Part shown: in pieces, positions 1 to 9,408 of the stretch | How positions within the stretch are numbered: the stretch's first letter is position 1 | How the letters are laid out: each line of letters begins with the position of its first letter | Assembly: GCA_009911355.1 (NCBI GenBank) | Contig: QXXE01000034.1 | Coordinates: 1 to 40,865 of the forward strand | Direction of reading: 5' to 3' | DNA from: Clostridiaceae bacterium | GTDB taxonomy: Bacteria > Bacillota > Clostridia > Oscillospirales > Butyricicoccaceae | DNA: 40,865 nt | Notes under the pieces: model-generated | The model's input: only the letters and a program-made list of their open reading frames with translations | What the model was told of the DNA's origin: nothing | The model's database searches: none | Program-made: the position numbers and the translations under genes

Positions 1-575
1 TAATTCTCTTTGATTATACATTAAATCCTTGCGTATGAGGTGTCAACTAAAATGGTACAACATCAGGGCGACCATAGCATGACGGAGTACACGGACCGTT
101 CGAGCTTCACGGGCGGCGGTGTGGAGGGATGAAAAGATGTGCATGAGGATGAAAGCTATACTGCCTGCTTGACAGCCAGAGATTGGGCCCAGACAGTGCC
201 CCCGGCGTATGGAAGCTAAACTCGCCGGCGCTCCTGACAAAGTTAGTGTTTGGCTCTATCTTTGCGGATACCCGGAGCGAATCCAGCCACGGGAAAGTGG
301 AAAATGGCGAACGTCACATACCGACAGCACATCATGCTCGTTTCAGCAGTTCTAAACGGAGATTGCTCTAAAGCGGAGCGCCGCAGTCATGCGGCTATGG
401 GAGCTATGAGAAAAGCGGCCCTGAAAATCCGCCAAGGCAACGGAGCTGTCATAGTAGTCTGAGGACCCTGGATCGACAGGGATCGCCGTAAAAACGGAAG
501 CGAATAATGACGCCCACATGGCGAAGGACAGCGGCCAATCATTTTGATACAAGAGAGGACGGTGCGCGAGGCACT

Positions 576-2390
576 ATGAGAAATCCGATTGATGTATTGA
601 AGCTCCTCACAGAGAAAGCAAGTGTAAAAGGGTATACCTTTGAGCGGTTGTACCGCAATCTGTATAACCCGGACTTCTATCTGCTGGCCTATAAGAACAT
701 TGCGGCCTCACCAGGCAGCATGACCACGGGCGCGGATGGATTGTCCATTGACAACATGAGCATGGCTCGTATCAACAAAATCATCGCATCCCTGAAAGAC
801 CAGACCTACCAGCCCAACCCGGCCCGGAGGACGTACATCACCAAGAAAAACAACCCAACGAAAAAACGCCCACTGGGTATCCCCTCCACCAATGATAAGC
901 TGGTGCAGGAAGTCATCCGGATGCTGCTGGAGGCCATTTACGAACCCACCTTTTCCAATCTGTCCCACGGCTTCCGTCCAAAGCGGAGTTGCCACACGGC
1001 GCTGTCTCAAATCAAAGACACCTTCACCGGTGTGCGCTGGATGGTGGAGGGCGACATCAAGGCTTGCTTTGATTGTTTCGACCACCATGTCCTAATCAAT
1101 ATCCTGCGGCGGCGCATCAAGGACGAAAAGTTCCTGTCTCTCATGTGGAAGTTTCTGAAAGCGGGATACATGGAGCAGTGGGAGTACCACAAGACTTATT
1201 CCGGCACACCCCAGGGCAGCGGCATGAGTCCCATTCTGGCAAATATCTACCTCTCCGAGCTGGACACTTTTATGGAGGAATACAAGGCCCGTTTCGATAC
1301 GGAACCCTTCAAGCGCAACGCCAGCAAGGAATATGAGAAGATTGCCAGACGCTACCGTAAGGCAAAGAAAAAGCTGGACGCGGGAGACCACTCGAAAGAG
1401 GCTGTCCAAGAGTTCAAAGCGGCCCAAAAGCTGAAACTGTCCACACCCTACGCCGACGTGCTGGACGCTGATTTTAAGCGGATACAGTACAACCGCTATG
1501 CAGATGACTTTGTGGTGGGCGTGATCGGCTCGAAGCAGGACGCAATATACATCAAAGAGGATTTGCGGCGATTCCTGTCCGAAAAGCTGAAGCTCACACT
1601 TTCAGAAGAAAAAACCAAGGTCACCCATTCCAGCGAGGCGGTACGCTATCTGGGCTACGACATTCGGGTCGTTCGGGATAAGGGAGTCAAGCGAAACAAA
1701 AAAGGTGCGCTGCAACGTGTGTGGTATGGAAAGGTGTTTCTCTACGTCCCCCACGAAAAGTGGGAGAACAAATTGCACGAACTTCGGGTCATGCAGGTCA
1801 AATGGGATGAAAACCGGGGCCGAGACTTTTGGCGGCCCATGCACCGAAACGAGCTGCTCAACAGCACGGATATTGAAATCGTCAGGCAGTACAATTCGGA
1901 AATTCGCGGCTTGTACAATTTCTATCGTATTGCGGAAAACGTCGGCGTACTGAGCAAATTCTACTATATGATGCGCTACAGTATGCTGAAAACCTATGCC
2001 GGGAAATACCGCACCACCGTAAGCAAAATCAAGAAAAAGTATATGCGCGGCGGTGTGTTCCGGGTTCCTTATAGCACAAAATCCGGACCTAAGCAATGTG
2101 AGTTTTATCACGACGGATTTCGTAAACAGGACAGAGGTTATGACAATGTGCAGGACACCCTTCCCCGGTATATCCGCTACGATGGAAGAAATACCCTGGC
2201 AAACAGGCTGAAAGCCGGTATCTGCGAGCTTTGCGGCAATAAAACGGATGATATTCGTATGCACCACGTCCGCGCCCTGAAAAAGCTCACCGGCAAAACC
2301 GAGGCGGAACGGCTGATGCTGCATATGCGCCGGAAGTCACTGGCGCTGTGCCCGTACTGTTACCAGTCTACACTTGCCCAAGAACCGTGA
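576..2390 (+). CDS. ltrA: Group II intron reverse transcriptase/maturase
   Basis: This is the intron-encoded protein that aids splicing and copies the intron into new DNA sites. The reverse transcriptase domain contains PLGIPS, the HGFRPKRS block, GDIKACFD and the catalytic YADD (YADD codons from 1497). A maturase domain X follows (SEIRGLYNFYRIAENV). The C terminus has a Cys-x2-Cys, HH and Cys-x2-Cys HNH-type DNA-binding/endonuclease region. I chose the ATG at 576 (MRNPIDVLKLL), which has GAGG just upstream and fits the family N terminus; an in-frame ATG at 507 adds 23 residues of unlikely sequence. The last Cys pair reads CPYCY, where relatives often have a His after the Cys. Length is about 604 aa, normal for the family. 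Confidence 0.93.
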   Translation: MRNPIDVLKLLTEKASVKGYTFERLYRNLYNPDFYLLAYKNIAASPGSMTTGADGLSIDNMSMARINKIIASLKDQTYQPNPARRTYITKKNNPTKKRPLGIPSTNDKLVQEVIRMLLEAIYEPTFSNLSHGFRPKRSCHTALSQIKDTFTGVRWMVEGDIKACFDCFDHHVLINILRRRIKDEKFLSLMWKFLKAGYMEQWEYHKTYSGTPQGSGMSPILANIYLSELDTFMEEYKARFDTEPFKRNASKEYEKIARRYRKAKKKLDAGDHSKEAVQEFKAAQKLKLSTPYADVLDADFKRIQYNRYADDFVVGVIGSKQDAIYIKEDLRRFLSEKLKLTLSEEKTKVTHSSEAVRYLGYDIRVVRDKGVKRNKKGALQRVWYGKVFLYVPHEKWENKLHELRVMQVKWDENRGRDFWRPMHRNELLNSTDIEIVRQYNSEIRGLYNFYRIAENVGVLSKFYYMMRYSMLKTYAGKYRTTVSKIKKKYMRGGVFRVPYSTKSGPKQCEFYHDGFRKQDRGYDNVQDTLPRYIRYDGRNTLANRLKAGICELCGNKTDDIRMHHVRALKKLTGKTEAERLMLHMRRKSLALCPYCYQSTLAQEP

Positions 2391-2405
2391 TGGTGATTGC
2401 GCTTG

Positions 2406-2439
2406 GAGCCGGATACGCGGAGACGTGTAAGTCCGGTTC
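2406..2439 (+). ncRNA. Group II intron domain V
   Basis: A 34-nt hairpin of canonical domain V length. The outer stem pairs GAGCCGGA with TCCGGTTC, a short bulge follows, and the tip is a GAGA-type loop. It contains the catalytic AGC triad. It lies just downstream of the maturase stop, as expected for the catalytic core. Confidence 0.85.
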
Positions 2440-2605
2440 TGGAGGCGGCTCCGCCGAGACCGCTGGCGAAAGCCAGTATGGCGCGGCGGGGTCTACCTCA
2501 CACCTGATGCAGATGCACAGTAGCTATTGCATCACAGACCCGAACAGATAAGTATAATAAGGTTATAGGGAAGCGCGCACCCTCAACGAAAGGAGGTTAC
2601 ACACC

Positions 2606-2761
2606 ATGAAGAAGCAGGCAGAGAAAGACAAGCTCACCGCCCTATACGAAAGACTCTCCCATGACGATGAACGGGCAGGCGAATCCGTAAGCATTGAAAA
2701 CCAAGAGGACATTTGTCAAGGATATTTTCACCCTAAAAACGCAATGTTTCCTTTCCCATGA
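2606..2761 (+). pseudogene. Serine recombinase, N-terminal fragment (33 native codons)
   Basis: The reading frame begins with a perfect AAAGGAGG ribosome site (2590-2597) and encodes the start of a large serine recombinase. TALYERLSHDDE contains the catalytic-Ser position (Ser18), and the frame runs on to GESVSIENQ. After Gln33 the similarity stops and 18 unrelated codons lead to TGA. Family members continue with a segment like KRILEAYAKQNGF. Exactly that segment is found at 23046 in the same orientation, suggesting this gene was split by insertion of the intervening ~20.3 kb. The product cannot be a functional recombinase. Confidence 0.75.
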
Positions 2762-2795
2762 TACCAGCGTTATTCAATACTACCCCACATAAAGG

Positions 2796-2828
2796 CAGAG
2801 GACAGCACCTTGTAGATGCTGTCCTCTG
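2796..2828. terminator. Hairpin between recombinase fragment and phoR
   Basis: A perfect 12-bp stem (2796-2807 with 2817-2828) with a 9-nt loop lies 36 bp beyond the phoR stop. On the minus strand it is followed by CCTTTAT, a weak T-tract, so it is probably the terminator of the pst-pho operon. Read from the plus strand there is no T-run. Confidence 0.55.
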
Positions 2829-2864
2829 TGTAGTTACCCAAACCCTAAGCAGAAGGCACAAATC

Positions 2865-4547
2865 TCACATTTCCCCTATGGCGAACAAAATCTCAATAAT
2901 GGTCCCGCGTCCATTCCCGCTATGCAATTTGATTTCTGCGTGATGATACTGCGCGATATGCTTGACAATCGACAGCCCCAGCCCGGTGCCACCGGAAGCC
3001 TTGGAGCGGCTTTTGTCCACCCGGAAAAACCGTTCAAATACTCGCGCCTGATACTCCGGGGGGATGCCGATCCCGGTATCTTTCACGGAAACAGTTGCGG
3101 CAGTATCACCTGTTAAAACAGTAACTTCCACCTTGCCGCCGTCTATGTTGTATTTTATGGCGTTGTCGATCAGGTTATAGAACATTTCATACAGGAAGTT
3201 CCGCACTCCGTCTACCATCAGATTTTCGCCTGAAACGGACAGGCCGATATGCCGCTCCTCCGCCCGCTCCCGCAAAGCGGATACCGCACTGTCCGCCAGT
3301 TCCAAAAGGTTCACCTGTTCCTTTTCCGGCGCGGTTCCCTCGTCCAGCTGCGACAAGTGAATGATGTCCTCCACCAGCGTTACCAGCCGTGCCGCCTCTG
3401 TGCGGATAACGCCGACAAACTGCGGAACATCCTCCTGCTTGACAAGGCCGTTCTCTAACAGCTCGGCGCTGCCCATGATGGATTGCAGGGGCGTTTTCAG
3501 TTCGTGGGACACGTTGGCGGTAAACTCCCGGCGGCTGCGTTCTGCGGTGGCCTGCTCCGTCACATCAAAGGCCAGCAGCACCGTTCCCGCTGTAAGTCCG
3601 TCCACTGTGATCCGGCTGATGTCAAATTGATACTCCCGGTCATTTCGCACAGCGCGGACTTCGCTATGTCCCCCTTCCAGTGCGGTCTGAATAGCAAGAT
3701 TGATTGTATGGTCACGGTCTATCACAAGAAATTCCTGTCCAACGCAGGAGCCGCCTGCACGGAAGATCATCCTCGCAGCGGGATTAATGCTCAAAACGAC
3801 GCCTTTCCCATCCAGCAGAACAAGCCCCTCACCCATGTTTTCTGTGATCTGCTCAAATTCCTCGGTTTTCCTTCTCAATTCCCGGAGCTGCGCCTCGATC
3901 TGCCTGTGCTGCTGGTGGATGCGTCCCAGGAGGGGGGATAATTCCTCATAGGCGTCGTTTTCCAATGGCCTGTCCAAGTCCAGACGGTTCAGCGGCGCAA
4001 CGATGCTTTTCGCCATCCGATGGGCCAGCAGAGCGGAGAGAATGGCCGCTATGATTGCAGTCAGCAAAATCGGCTGAAGCATCCCCATCGCCAGGGCAAA
4101 CACCGTCAACTGGCTGATGGAAATGCGCAGGATGGTTCCGTCCGTCAGCCGCTGTGCATAATACAGCGTCCGTTCAGTCAGTGTCTCCGAGTAGCGGACC
4201 CCGCCGCTTTCACCTTCGGCCAGGGCCTCTTTTACCTCCGCCCGGCCCGCGTGGTTTTCCATCTCCGCCGCCGGGACGTGGGTATCAAACAGCACTTCGC
4301 CGTCAGCGGCGATCCAGGTCAGACGAAAATCTGCTGTGGATGGGAATCGATAGGGGGAAGCCAACTGCTCCAGGTAATCCAAGCCGTCCGCCTCTACTCC
4401 ATAGGAGGCCAGACGGAGTTCATCCCGCAGCTGTTTCTCTTGGACGTTTCTGTAATAGTCATACAGACAGCCCATGATAATCACCAGGCTTGCCAGGAGA
4501 ACGGAAACCGCCGCCAGCAGGATAGAACGGAAGATTTTCTTTGTCAT
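2865..4547 (-). CDS. phoR: Phosphate-sensing histidine kinase PhoR
   Basis: Membrane sensor kinase that phosphorylates the regulator encoded next to it. The 560-aa protein has a transmembrane segment at residues 7-28, an extracytoplasmic domain of about 120 residues, and a second transmembrane segment at about 148-174. A HAMP-like linker and a PAS region (235-330) follow. The HisKA helix carries the phospho-acceptor His348 (ANVSHELKTPL). The HATPase domain has an N box (NLIDNAIKYN) and G boxes (DTGIGIPPEY, GTGLGLSIVKH). Its ATG overlaps the phoB stop in an ATGA, so translation is coupled. It is last in the pstSCAB-phoU-phoB-phoR operon. A PhoR role follows from that context; the domain order is that of PhoR/WalK-type kinases. 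Confidence 0.92.
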   Translation of the reverse strand: MTKKIFRSILLAAVSVLLASLVIIMGCLYDYYRNVQEKQLRDELRLASYGVEADGLDYLEQLASPYRFPSTADFRLTWIAADGEVLFDTHVPAAEMENHAGRAEVKEALAEGESGGVRYSETLTERTLYYAQRLTDGTILRISISQLTVFALAMGMLQPILLTAIIAAILSALLAHRMAKSIVAPLNRLDLDRPLENDAYEELSPLLGRIHQQHRQIEAQLRELRRKTEEFEQITENMGEGLVLLDGKGVVLSINPAARMIFRAGGSCVGQEFLVIDRDHTINLAIQTALEGGHSEVRAVRNDREYQFDISRITVDGLTAGTVLLAFDVTEQATAERSRREFTANVSHELKTPLQSIMGSAELLENGLVKQEDVPQFVGVIRTEAARLVTLVEDIIHLSQLDEGTAPEKEQVNLLELADSAVSALRERAEERHIGLSVSGENLMVDGVRNFLYEMFYNLIDNAIKYNIDGGKVEVTVLTGDTAATVSVKDTGIGIPPEYQARVFERFFRVDKSRSKASGGTGLGLSIVKHIAQYHHAEIKLHSGNGRGTIIEILFAIGEM

Positions 4548-5218
4548 GCCTTTGCCTCCAGCCGGTAGCCGATATGCCGCACCGTTTCGATCATCCCGCC
4601 ATAGTCTCCCAGCTTCTGCCGGAGCGTCTTGATGTGCATATCAACCGTCCGGGTTTCCCCGGTGTAATCCACGCCCCAAATGTCGGATAAAAGCTGTTCC
4701 CTGGTGAACGCAACGCCGGGGCGGGAGAGGAACAGGCGAAGCAGTTCAAATTCTTTGTAGGTGAGCAAAATACGCGCTCCGTCTGCGGTAACTGTCCGTT
4801 CTTCCAGATCCATCGTCAGACCACCGGCTGTCAGCTGCTTTGCCGGAGATGCTGGCTGGCAGCGGCGCAGGACGGCTTTTACCCGCGACACCATTTCCAT
4901 CATACCGAAGGGTTTCACCAGGTAATCGTCCGCGCCCAGATCCAGGCTTTGGATTTTATCGTATTCCGCGCCCTTGGCGGTGGCCATGATGACGGGAATA
5001 TCCGCAAGATGTACCGTCGCTTTCATCCGCCGCAGCAACTCCACGCCGTCCATTCCCGGCAGCATGACATCCAGAATGACAAGCTCCGGCCGCTCTGTTT
5101 CCAGCGCCGCCAGGAACGCTCCGCCGTCCTCAAAGCCCCTGGCCTCAAAGCCGGTGGAGCGCAGGGTGTAAAGCTCAATATCCCGAATGCTGGCATCGTC
5201 CTCTACACACCAAATCAT
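4544..5218 (-). CDS. phoB: Phosphate response regulator PhoB/PhoP (OmpR family)
   Basis: A 224-aa DNA-binding response regulator. The receiver domain has acidic residues at 7-8, phospho-acceptor Asp50 (VILDVMLPGMDG) and the conserved Lys in DDYLVKPFGM. The C-terminal winged helix (LLTYKEFELLRLFLSRPG, REQLLSDIWG, RTVDMHIKTLRQKL) is the OmpR/PhoB type. I start it at 5218, where ATGA overlaps the phoU stop, rather than at an upstream in-frame ATG at 5263 that would run into phoU. It probably binds the Pho box upstream of pstS (9216-9256). Downstream it overlaps phoR by 4 nt. Confidence 0.93.
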   Translation of the reverse strand: MIWCVEDDASIRDIELYTLRSTGFEARGFEDGGAFLAALETERPELVILDVMLPGMDGVELLRRMKATVHLADIPVIMATAKGAEYDKIQSLDLGADDYLVKPFGMMEMVSRVKAVLRRCQPASPAKQLTAGGLTMDLEERTVTADGARILLTYKEFELLRLFLSRPGVAFTREQLLSDIWGVDYTGETRTVDMHIKTLRQKLGDYGGMIETVRHIGYRLEAKA

Positions 5219-5871
5219 AGCGCTTCTCCTTTGTGTTCCCCGGTCACGGCAAAAATCACCCATTCCGCGATATTGACCGCATGATCTCCAATACGCTCCA
5301 GATATTTGTCGATCATCAGCAAATCAAGAGCGTGTTCGCCGCAGTCGGGGTTTGCCGCGATGTTCCCGATCAGCACCTGTTTTACCCGGTCAAAGCATTG
5401 ATCCACAATGTCGTCATGGCCGATCACCAGCCTGGCCCGGACGGTATCTTTCTGGACGTAGGCATCCACGCTCTCCGTGACCATTTTGATGACCTCCGCC
5501 GCCATTTCCCGGATATGGCCCACGTCCTCCGGCACATATCCCTGGGCCAGACACGCCCGTATGATCTCTGCAATGTCCGCCGCCTGATCTCCGATGCGCT
5601 CCATATCCGTGATGATCTTCATGGCGGCGGAGATTTGCCGCAGGTCGCGGGCCACCGGCTGCTGCTGGAGCAGCAGTTTCAGACACAGCGTTTCAATATC
5701 CCGCTCCATCTGGTCGATCCCGCCCTCCAATGGCTTGACCTGTTCCGCCAACGTGCTGTTACCATTCTCCAACGCCTTCGCCGCCTTGGAGATGGCCTCC
5801 TCGCACAGCGCGCCCATCTGGATCAGCTCCGTATTCAGAAGGGCGAGCTGGCTGTCAAATCTGCTCCGCAT
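5215..5871 (-). CDS. phoU: Phosphate signalling protein PhoU
   Basis: A 218-aa helical protein with the two PhoU repeats. Each carries the characteristic acidic metal-binding motif around DMERIGDQAADIAE in the first half and DKYLERIGDHAVNIAEW in the second. PhoU links the Pst transporter to PhoR and damps signalling when phosphate is plentiful. The start codon overlaps the pstB stop by one base (TAATG on the minus strand), and its own TGA overlaps the phoB ATG. The placement between pstB and phoB is the standard order. Confidence 0.95.
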   Translation of the reverse strand: MRSRFDSQLALLNTELIQMGALCEEAISKAAKALENGNSTLAEQVKPLEGGIDQMERDIETLCLKLLLQQQPVARDLRQISAAMKIITDMERIGDQAADIAEIIRACLAQGYVPEDVGHIREMAAEVIKMVTESVDAYVQKDTVRARLVIGHDDIVDQCFDRVKQVLIGNIAANPDCGEHALDLLMIDKYLERIGDHAVNIAEWVIFAVTGEHKGEAL

Positions 5872-6626
5872 TACCCAAACCTCCCTGTGATATAGTCCTC
5901 GGTCCGCTGATCCTCCGGTTGAGAGAACAGCTTTTCCGTTTCGTCATACTCGATCAGCTCTCCCAAGAGGAAGAACGCCGTGCGGTCTGAAATACGCACC
6001 GCCTGCTGCATGTTGTGGGTCACGATAACAATAGTGTACCGCTCTTTCAGCTGCATTGCAAGCTCCTCAATTTTAGAGGTGGAAATAGGGTCCAGGGCGC
6101 TGGTGGGTTCGTCCATCAGCAGCACCTTCGGCTCCACGGCCAGGGCGCGGGCGATGCAAAGCCGCTGCTGCTGGCCCCCGGACAGGCCCAGGGCGTTCTT
6201 TTTCAGCCGGTCTTTCACCTCGTCCCAAATGGCCGCCCCCCGGAGGGACTGCTCCACAAGTTCATCCAGCTTGGCTTTGTTTTTGACGCCGTGCGTGCGG
6301 GGGCCGTAGGCGATGTTATCATAGATGCTCATGGGGAAGGGGTTGGGCTTCTGGAACACCATGCCGATTTCCTTACGCAGAGCGTTCACATCCAGGCCGG
6401 GAGCGAAAATGTCCGTATCCAGATACCGCACCTCTCCGGTGATCTTCACGCCGGGGATCAGGTCATTCATGCGGTTCAGCGTTTTCAGAAAAGTGGACTT
6501 TCCGCAGCCGGAAGGGCCGATCAGAGCGGTGATGTTGTTCTCTGGAATCTGGATATTGATATTTTTCAATGCCTGGGCGCTGCCGTACCACAGGCATAGA
6601 TTTTTTGCGGTAATTGCGTTGTTCAT
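5871..6626 (-). CDS. pstB: Phosphate ABC transporter ATPase PstB
   Basis: The 251-aa ATPase that powers high-affinity phosphate uptake. Walker [10 protein letters not shown] is at residues 37-45, the Q-loop lies in [17 protein letters not shown], the signature is LSGGQQQR, and Walker B is [13 protein letters not shown] His switch lies in IVTHNMQQA. The [10 protein letters not shown] and [12 protein letters not shown] blocks are diagnostic of PstB. Its ATG overlaps the end of pstA (ATGA), and its stop overlaps phoU by one base, so the whole transporter is translationally coupled. Confidence 0.97.
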   Translation of the reverse strand: MNNAITAKNLCLWYGSAQALKNINIQIPENNITALIGPSGCGKSTFLKTLNRMNDLIPGVKITGEVRYLDTDIFAPGLDVNALRKEIGMVFQKPNPFPMSIYDNIAYGPRTHGVKNKAKLDELVEQSLRGAAIWDEVKDRLKKNALGLSGGQQQRLCIARALAVEPKVLLMDEPTSALDPISTSKIEELAMQLKERYTIVIVTHNMQQAVRISDRTAFFLLGELIEYDETEKLFSQPEDQRTEDYITGRFG

Positions 6627-7480
6627 AGCGCCCTCCTTTTCTTGAAGCAGCGGCCCACCAGGGCGGCAGTCAGGTTGACCGCCAGCGTCAGGAGCATCAG
6701 GATCGCGGCGATGGCAAATGCCACGCCAAATTCTCCCTGCTCTTTTGCGTAGACGTACAGCGCCACGGTGAGGGTGGCCCCCGGACTGGTCAGGCCGGTA
6801 ATAAAGCCGTTCAGCGCATGGGCAAAGCCCGCCGTAAACAGCAGCGCCGCCGATTCACCCAAAATACGCCCCACCGACAGGATGCAGCCGGTGATGATGC
6901 CGCCCGCACATCCGGGCAGCACCACCGTGCGGATGACCCGCCACTTTCCGGCCCCCAGGCCAAAGGCCCCCTCGCGGTAGCTCTGGGGCACAGTTCTCAG
7001 GCTCTCCTGGGTCGTTCGCATGATGGTGGGCAGGTTCATGATAACCAGCGTCAGCGCACCCGCCAGCAGAGAGGTTCCCAACACGCCGGTAAACACCAGC
7101 ATCCCCACAAGGCCGTAGATGATGGACGGGATGCCGGAGAGGGTTTCCGCCGCGTACTCGATGACAGACACCAGACGCTTATTTGCGGCGTACTCGGTCA
7201 GATAGACCGCCGCCCCTGCCCCCAAAGGCAGGACGATCAGCAGGGCGGCGAGGATGATGTAGACGGTGTTCAGAATATCCGGCAGGATGCCGATGGCGTC
7301 CGACAGATAGCTGGGTTTGGTGGTCAGCAGCTCCCAGGACAGGTTGGGGAGGCCCGCAGCCAGCACATAGCCCACGAGAAACAGCGCCAGAGCGCACACC
7401 AGCAGCACCGACAGGGCGCACAGCAGCCCCATTACACCGATATAGGCCCTCCGGGATGGGGAGATTGGTCTGTCCAGCAT
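6623..7480 (-). CDS. pstA: Phosphate ABC transporter permease PstA
   Basis: A 285-aa inner-membrane permease. The first membrane span is at residues 13-37 and about five more follow. The EAA-type loop ([25 protein letters not shown], which couples to PstB) lies near residue 170. [12 protein letters not shown] is a conserved block shared with PstC. The preceding pstC stop is 2 nt away and the pstB start overlaps its end. It works as a heterodimer with PstC. Confidence 0.95.
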   Translation of the reverse strand: MLDRPISPSRRAYIGVMGLLCALSVLLVCALALFLVGYVLAAGLPNLSWELLTTKPSYLSDAIGILPDILNTVYIILAALLIVLPLGAGAAVYLTEYAANKRLVSVIEYAAETLSGIPSIIYGLVGMLVFTGVLGTSLLAGALTLVIMNLPTIMRTTQESLRTVPQSYREGAFGLGAGKWRVIRTVVLPGCAGGIITGCILSVGRILGESAALLFTAGFAHALNGFITGLTSPGATLTVALYVYAKEQGEFGVAFAIAAILMLLTLAVNLTAALVGRCFKKRRAL

Positions 7481-7482
7481 AA

Positions 7483-8352
7483 TCAGCCCTCCTTTTGCCC
7501 CTTGAGGAAGAAATTCAACACGGCGTTGATCAGCATGATGAACAGAAACAGCACCAGGGCGATGGAGAACAGCGCCTGCCTCTGTAGGCCGCTGGAATAG
7601 GACATTTCGCTGGATACCGCCGTGGTAAGAAATCGGACGCTTTCAAACAGTGAGGGCATATTTGCTGCGTTGCCGGATACCATCATCACCGCCATAGCCT
7701 CCCCGATGGCCCGGCCTACTCCCAGCACCACCGCCGCCGCGATGCCGCTTCGCGCCGCAGGGACGGATACCCGAAAATAGGTTTCTATCGAGGTCGCGCC
7801 GAGGGCCAGGGATGCGTCCTCGTACTCTTTCGGTACTGCCTCCAGCGCGGTAATGGATACTTTGATGATGGAGGGCAGAATCATGACCGACAGGACGATG
7901 ATTGCCGCCAGCAGGCTGGCCCCGTCCGGCACATGGAACAGCGCCCGGGTACCCGGCACAAGCACCAGCATCCCCACCAGACCGTAGACCACAGATGGAA
8001 TACCCGCCAGGAGGCTGACAGCGGCCTCAACGATGGATTTTACTTGGGTTGGAGCCAGCTTCGCCAGATAAACCGCCGCGAAAAATCCTACCGGGACACC
8101 GAACAGGATAGCGCCCGCTGTGCCGTAAATGCTGGTGAGAATGAACGGGAGGATGCCGTATGAGGGCTGTGCGGCGGTAGATTCCCAGGTGTCACCCAGT
8201 AGAAAGGGCACAAGCCCGATCTGCCGGATGGCAGGGATGCCGGAGGCCACCAGATAGGCCGTAATCAGCAGGACACAGCCCACTGTGACCAGTCCGAGCA
8301 TCAGAAATATCCCGTGGACGGCGTTTTCCGCCAGTTGTTTTCTGCTACGCAT
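7483..8352 (-). CDS. pstC: Phosphate ABC transporter permease PstC
   Basis: A 289-aa permease with a first membrane span at about residues 16-37 and five further hydrophobic segments. It contains [21 protein letters not shown] and the cytoplasmic coupling loop with EYEDASLALGATS, both typical of PstC. I place the start at the ATG at 8352. A TTG at 8358 that overlaps the pstS TGA is also possible and would add two residues. It pairs with PstA to form the phosphate channel. Confidence 0.94.
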   Translation of the reverse strand: MRSRKQLAENAVHGIFLMLGLVTVGCVLLITAYLVASGIPAIRQIGLVPFLLGDTWESTAAQPSYGILPFILTSIYGTAGAILFGVPVGFFAAVYLAKLAPTQVKSIVEAAVSLLAGIPSVVYGLVGMLVLVPGTRALFHVPDGASLLAAIIVLSVMILPSIIKVSITALEAVPKEYEDASLALGATSIETYFRVSVPAARSGIAAAVVLGVGRAIGEAMAVMMVSGNAANMPSLFESVRFLTTAVSSEMSYSSGLQRQALFSIALVLFLFIMLINAVLNFFLKGQKEG

Positions 8353-8354
8353 CG

Positions 8355-9161
8355 TCAATTTGCCGCCACAGCGCCCGCATTGGAAATCAGTTCTGCCGCG
8401 TCAGGGGAGATAGCGAAGTCGAAAAACTTCTGCGCCGGTTCCGAAAGAGGCGTGTCCGTCTTTGTGACCAGTACGAAGGGTCGCTGGATGACATAGCTGC
8501 CGTCCTTCACCGTATCCTCCATGGGAGCTACACCGCCCACCGTGACAGCCCGCACCGTGTCCTTGACAGAGGCAAGGGAGGCATAGCCGATGGCGTCCGG
8601 GTTTTGGGACACGGCGGTGATTACATCGCCGGTGGAGGTCAATTCCTGGCGGTACTGACAGTTGTCCGATGTGCCGGTGATGGATTCAAAGCCGTCCCTT
8701 GTTCCGCTGCCCGCTTCCCGGCCAATGAGAACGATCTCTGCGTCCTGCCCGCCGACATCCTTCCAGTTGGTGATCTCGCCGGTATATATTTTGGCGATGG
8801 TATCCACGTCAAGGTCGGAGATAGGGCTATCAGGGTTGACGATCACCGCGATGCCGTCATAGGCCAGCACAGTCCCGGTCAGGCCCTGGGCGGATTCCTC
8901 CGCCTTCAGGTCGCGGCTGCTGAGGCCAATGTCACAGCGCCCCTCCAAAACCGCCTGGATGCCAGAGCCGGAGCCGGTGGGGTTGTAGGTGAAGGTCACA
9001 CGGTCGTTCTGCGCCTCAAACGCCTCACCCAACGCACCGATCACCTTCTCCATAGAGGTAGAGCCATCAGTGGTGACGGTGCCGGACGTTTTCTGTGAAC
9101 ATCCCGCCATAACCGACAGGGCTAGCACAGCAACCAGCATAAGACTTGCAAATTTTTTCAT
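8355..9161 (-). CDS. pstS: Phosphate-binding lipoprotein PstS
   Basis: The 268-aa extracellular phosphate receptor. The N terminus is a lipoprotein signal: MKK, a hydrophobic core, then lipobox VMAG-Cys21. The mature part contains TVTTDGSTSMEKVIGAL, NPTGSGSGIQAV and GREAGSGTRDGFE, the phosphate-binding loops of this family. I chose the ATG at 9161 because AAAGGAGAG (9171-9179) lies a correct distance upstream and the signal peptide starts here; an in-frame ATG at 9227 lacks both. It is the first gene of the operon and follows the candidate Pho box. Confidence 0.96.
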   Translation of the reverse strand: MKKFASLMLVAVLALSVMAGCSQKTSGTVTTDGSTSMEKVIGALGEAFEAQNDRVTFTYNPTGSGSGIQAVLEGRCDIGLSSRDLKAEESAQGLTGTVLAYDGIAVIVNPDSPISDLDVDTIAKIYTGEITNWKDVGGQDAEIVLIGREAGSGTRDGFESITGTSDNCQYRQELTSTGDVITAVSQNPDAIGYASLASVKDTVRAVTVGGVAPMEDTVKDGSYVIQRPFVLVTKTDTPLSEPAQKFFDFAISPDAAELISNAGAVAAN

Positions 9162-9200
9162 GTTCAAATTCTCTCCTTTCAACTTTTGGGGTACGAGAAA

Positions 9201-9256
9201 AGAATACTGCTGGTGTGTAAAATTCAAAAGAGAGGTATTGTAAAATGAATGTAAAA
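9201..9256 (-). promoter_or_regulatory. Candidate Pho box and promoter of pstS operon
   Basis: On the minus strand TTTTACA occurs three times: 9250-9256, 9239-9245 (exactly 11 bp apart) and 9216-9222 (23 bp on). Repeats of TT(A/T)ACA at about 11-bp intervals are the binding pattern of PhoP/PhoB in Firmicutes. A possible -10 (TATTCT) lies at 9201-9206, placing the nearest repeat at the -35 position. Binding is inferred from pattern and position only. Confidence 0.7.
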
Positions 9257-9284
9257 TCGGGTATCACCATTGTAGCAAGCAGTG

Positions 9285-9300
9285 TCTTTGTTCCCACAAA
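9285..9300. repeat. attL core, 16-bp direct repeat
   Basis: The sequence tctttgttcccacaaa occurs here and again, exactly, at 18567-18582 just after the integrase gene. Two identical copies flanking an integrase-coded segment are the signature of site-specific integration. The copy is 29 bp from the outermost Pho-box repeat of pstS. Confidence 0.8.
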
Positions 9301-9408
9301 TTATGTTCAATATTGGGGTGCTTCTGCGTGTCCCTCCGTAGCCGCTAACCGTTGCAATTCAACGAGTTCAATATTTAATAGCCCCACAACGCCGGTAGAC
9401 GCTGGAGG

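Larger units (their letters stand above)
45..2503 (+). mobile_element. Group II intron with maturase gene (ends approximate)
   Basis: Structured non-coding DNA precedes a reverse transcriptase/maturase gene, and a recognisable domain V and VI follow it, which is the layout of a mobile group II intron. The 34-nt domain V lies at 2406-2439. Domain VI follows, with a candidate branch-point A near 2495 and a 3' end in the run around 2501-2503. The 5' end could not be fixed: the usual GTGYG start is not obvious and I place it somewhere in 35-70. The downstream exon leads into a recombinase gene remnant at 2606, so the intron sits just upstream of a mobile-element gene. The intron looks intact, since both RNA core and ORF are present. 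Confidence 0.82.

Noticed and set aside
1602..2324. 240-residue minus-strand open frame opposite the maturase
   Set aside because: The plus strand holds the reverse transcriptase with YADD and domain X; the minus frame is an antisense artefact.
9221..9227. Upstream start for pstS at 9227
   Set aside because: It would put 22 non-signal residues before a perfect lipoprotein signal peptide and has no ribosome site.
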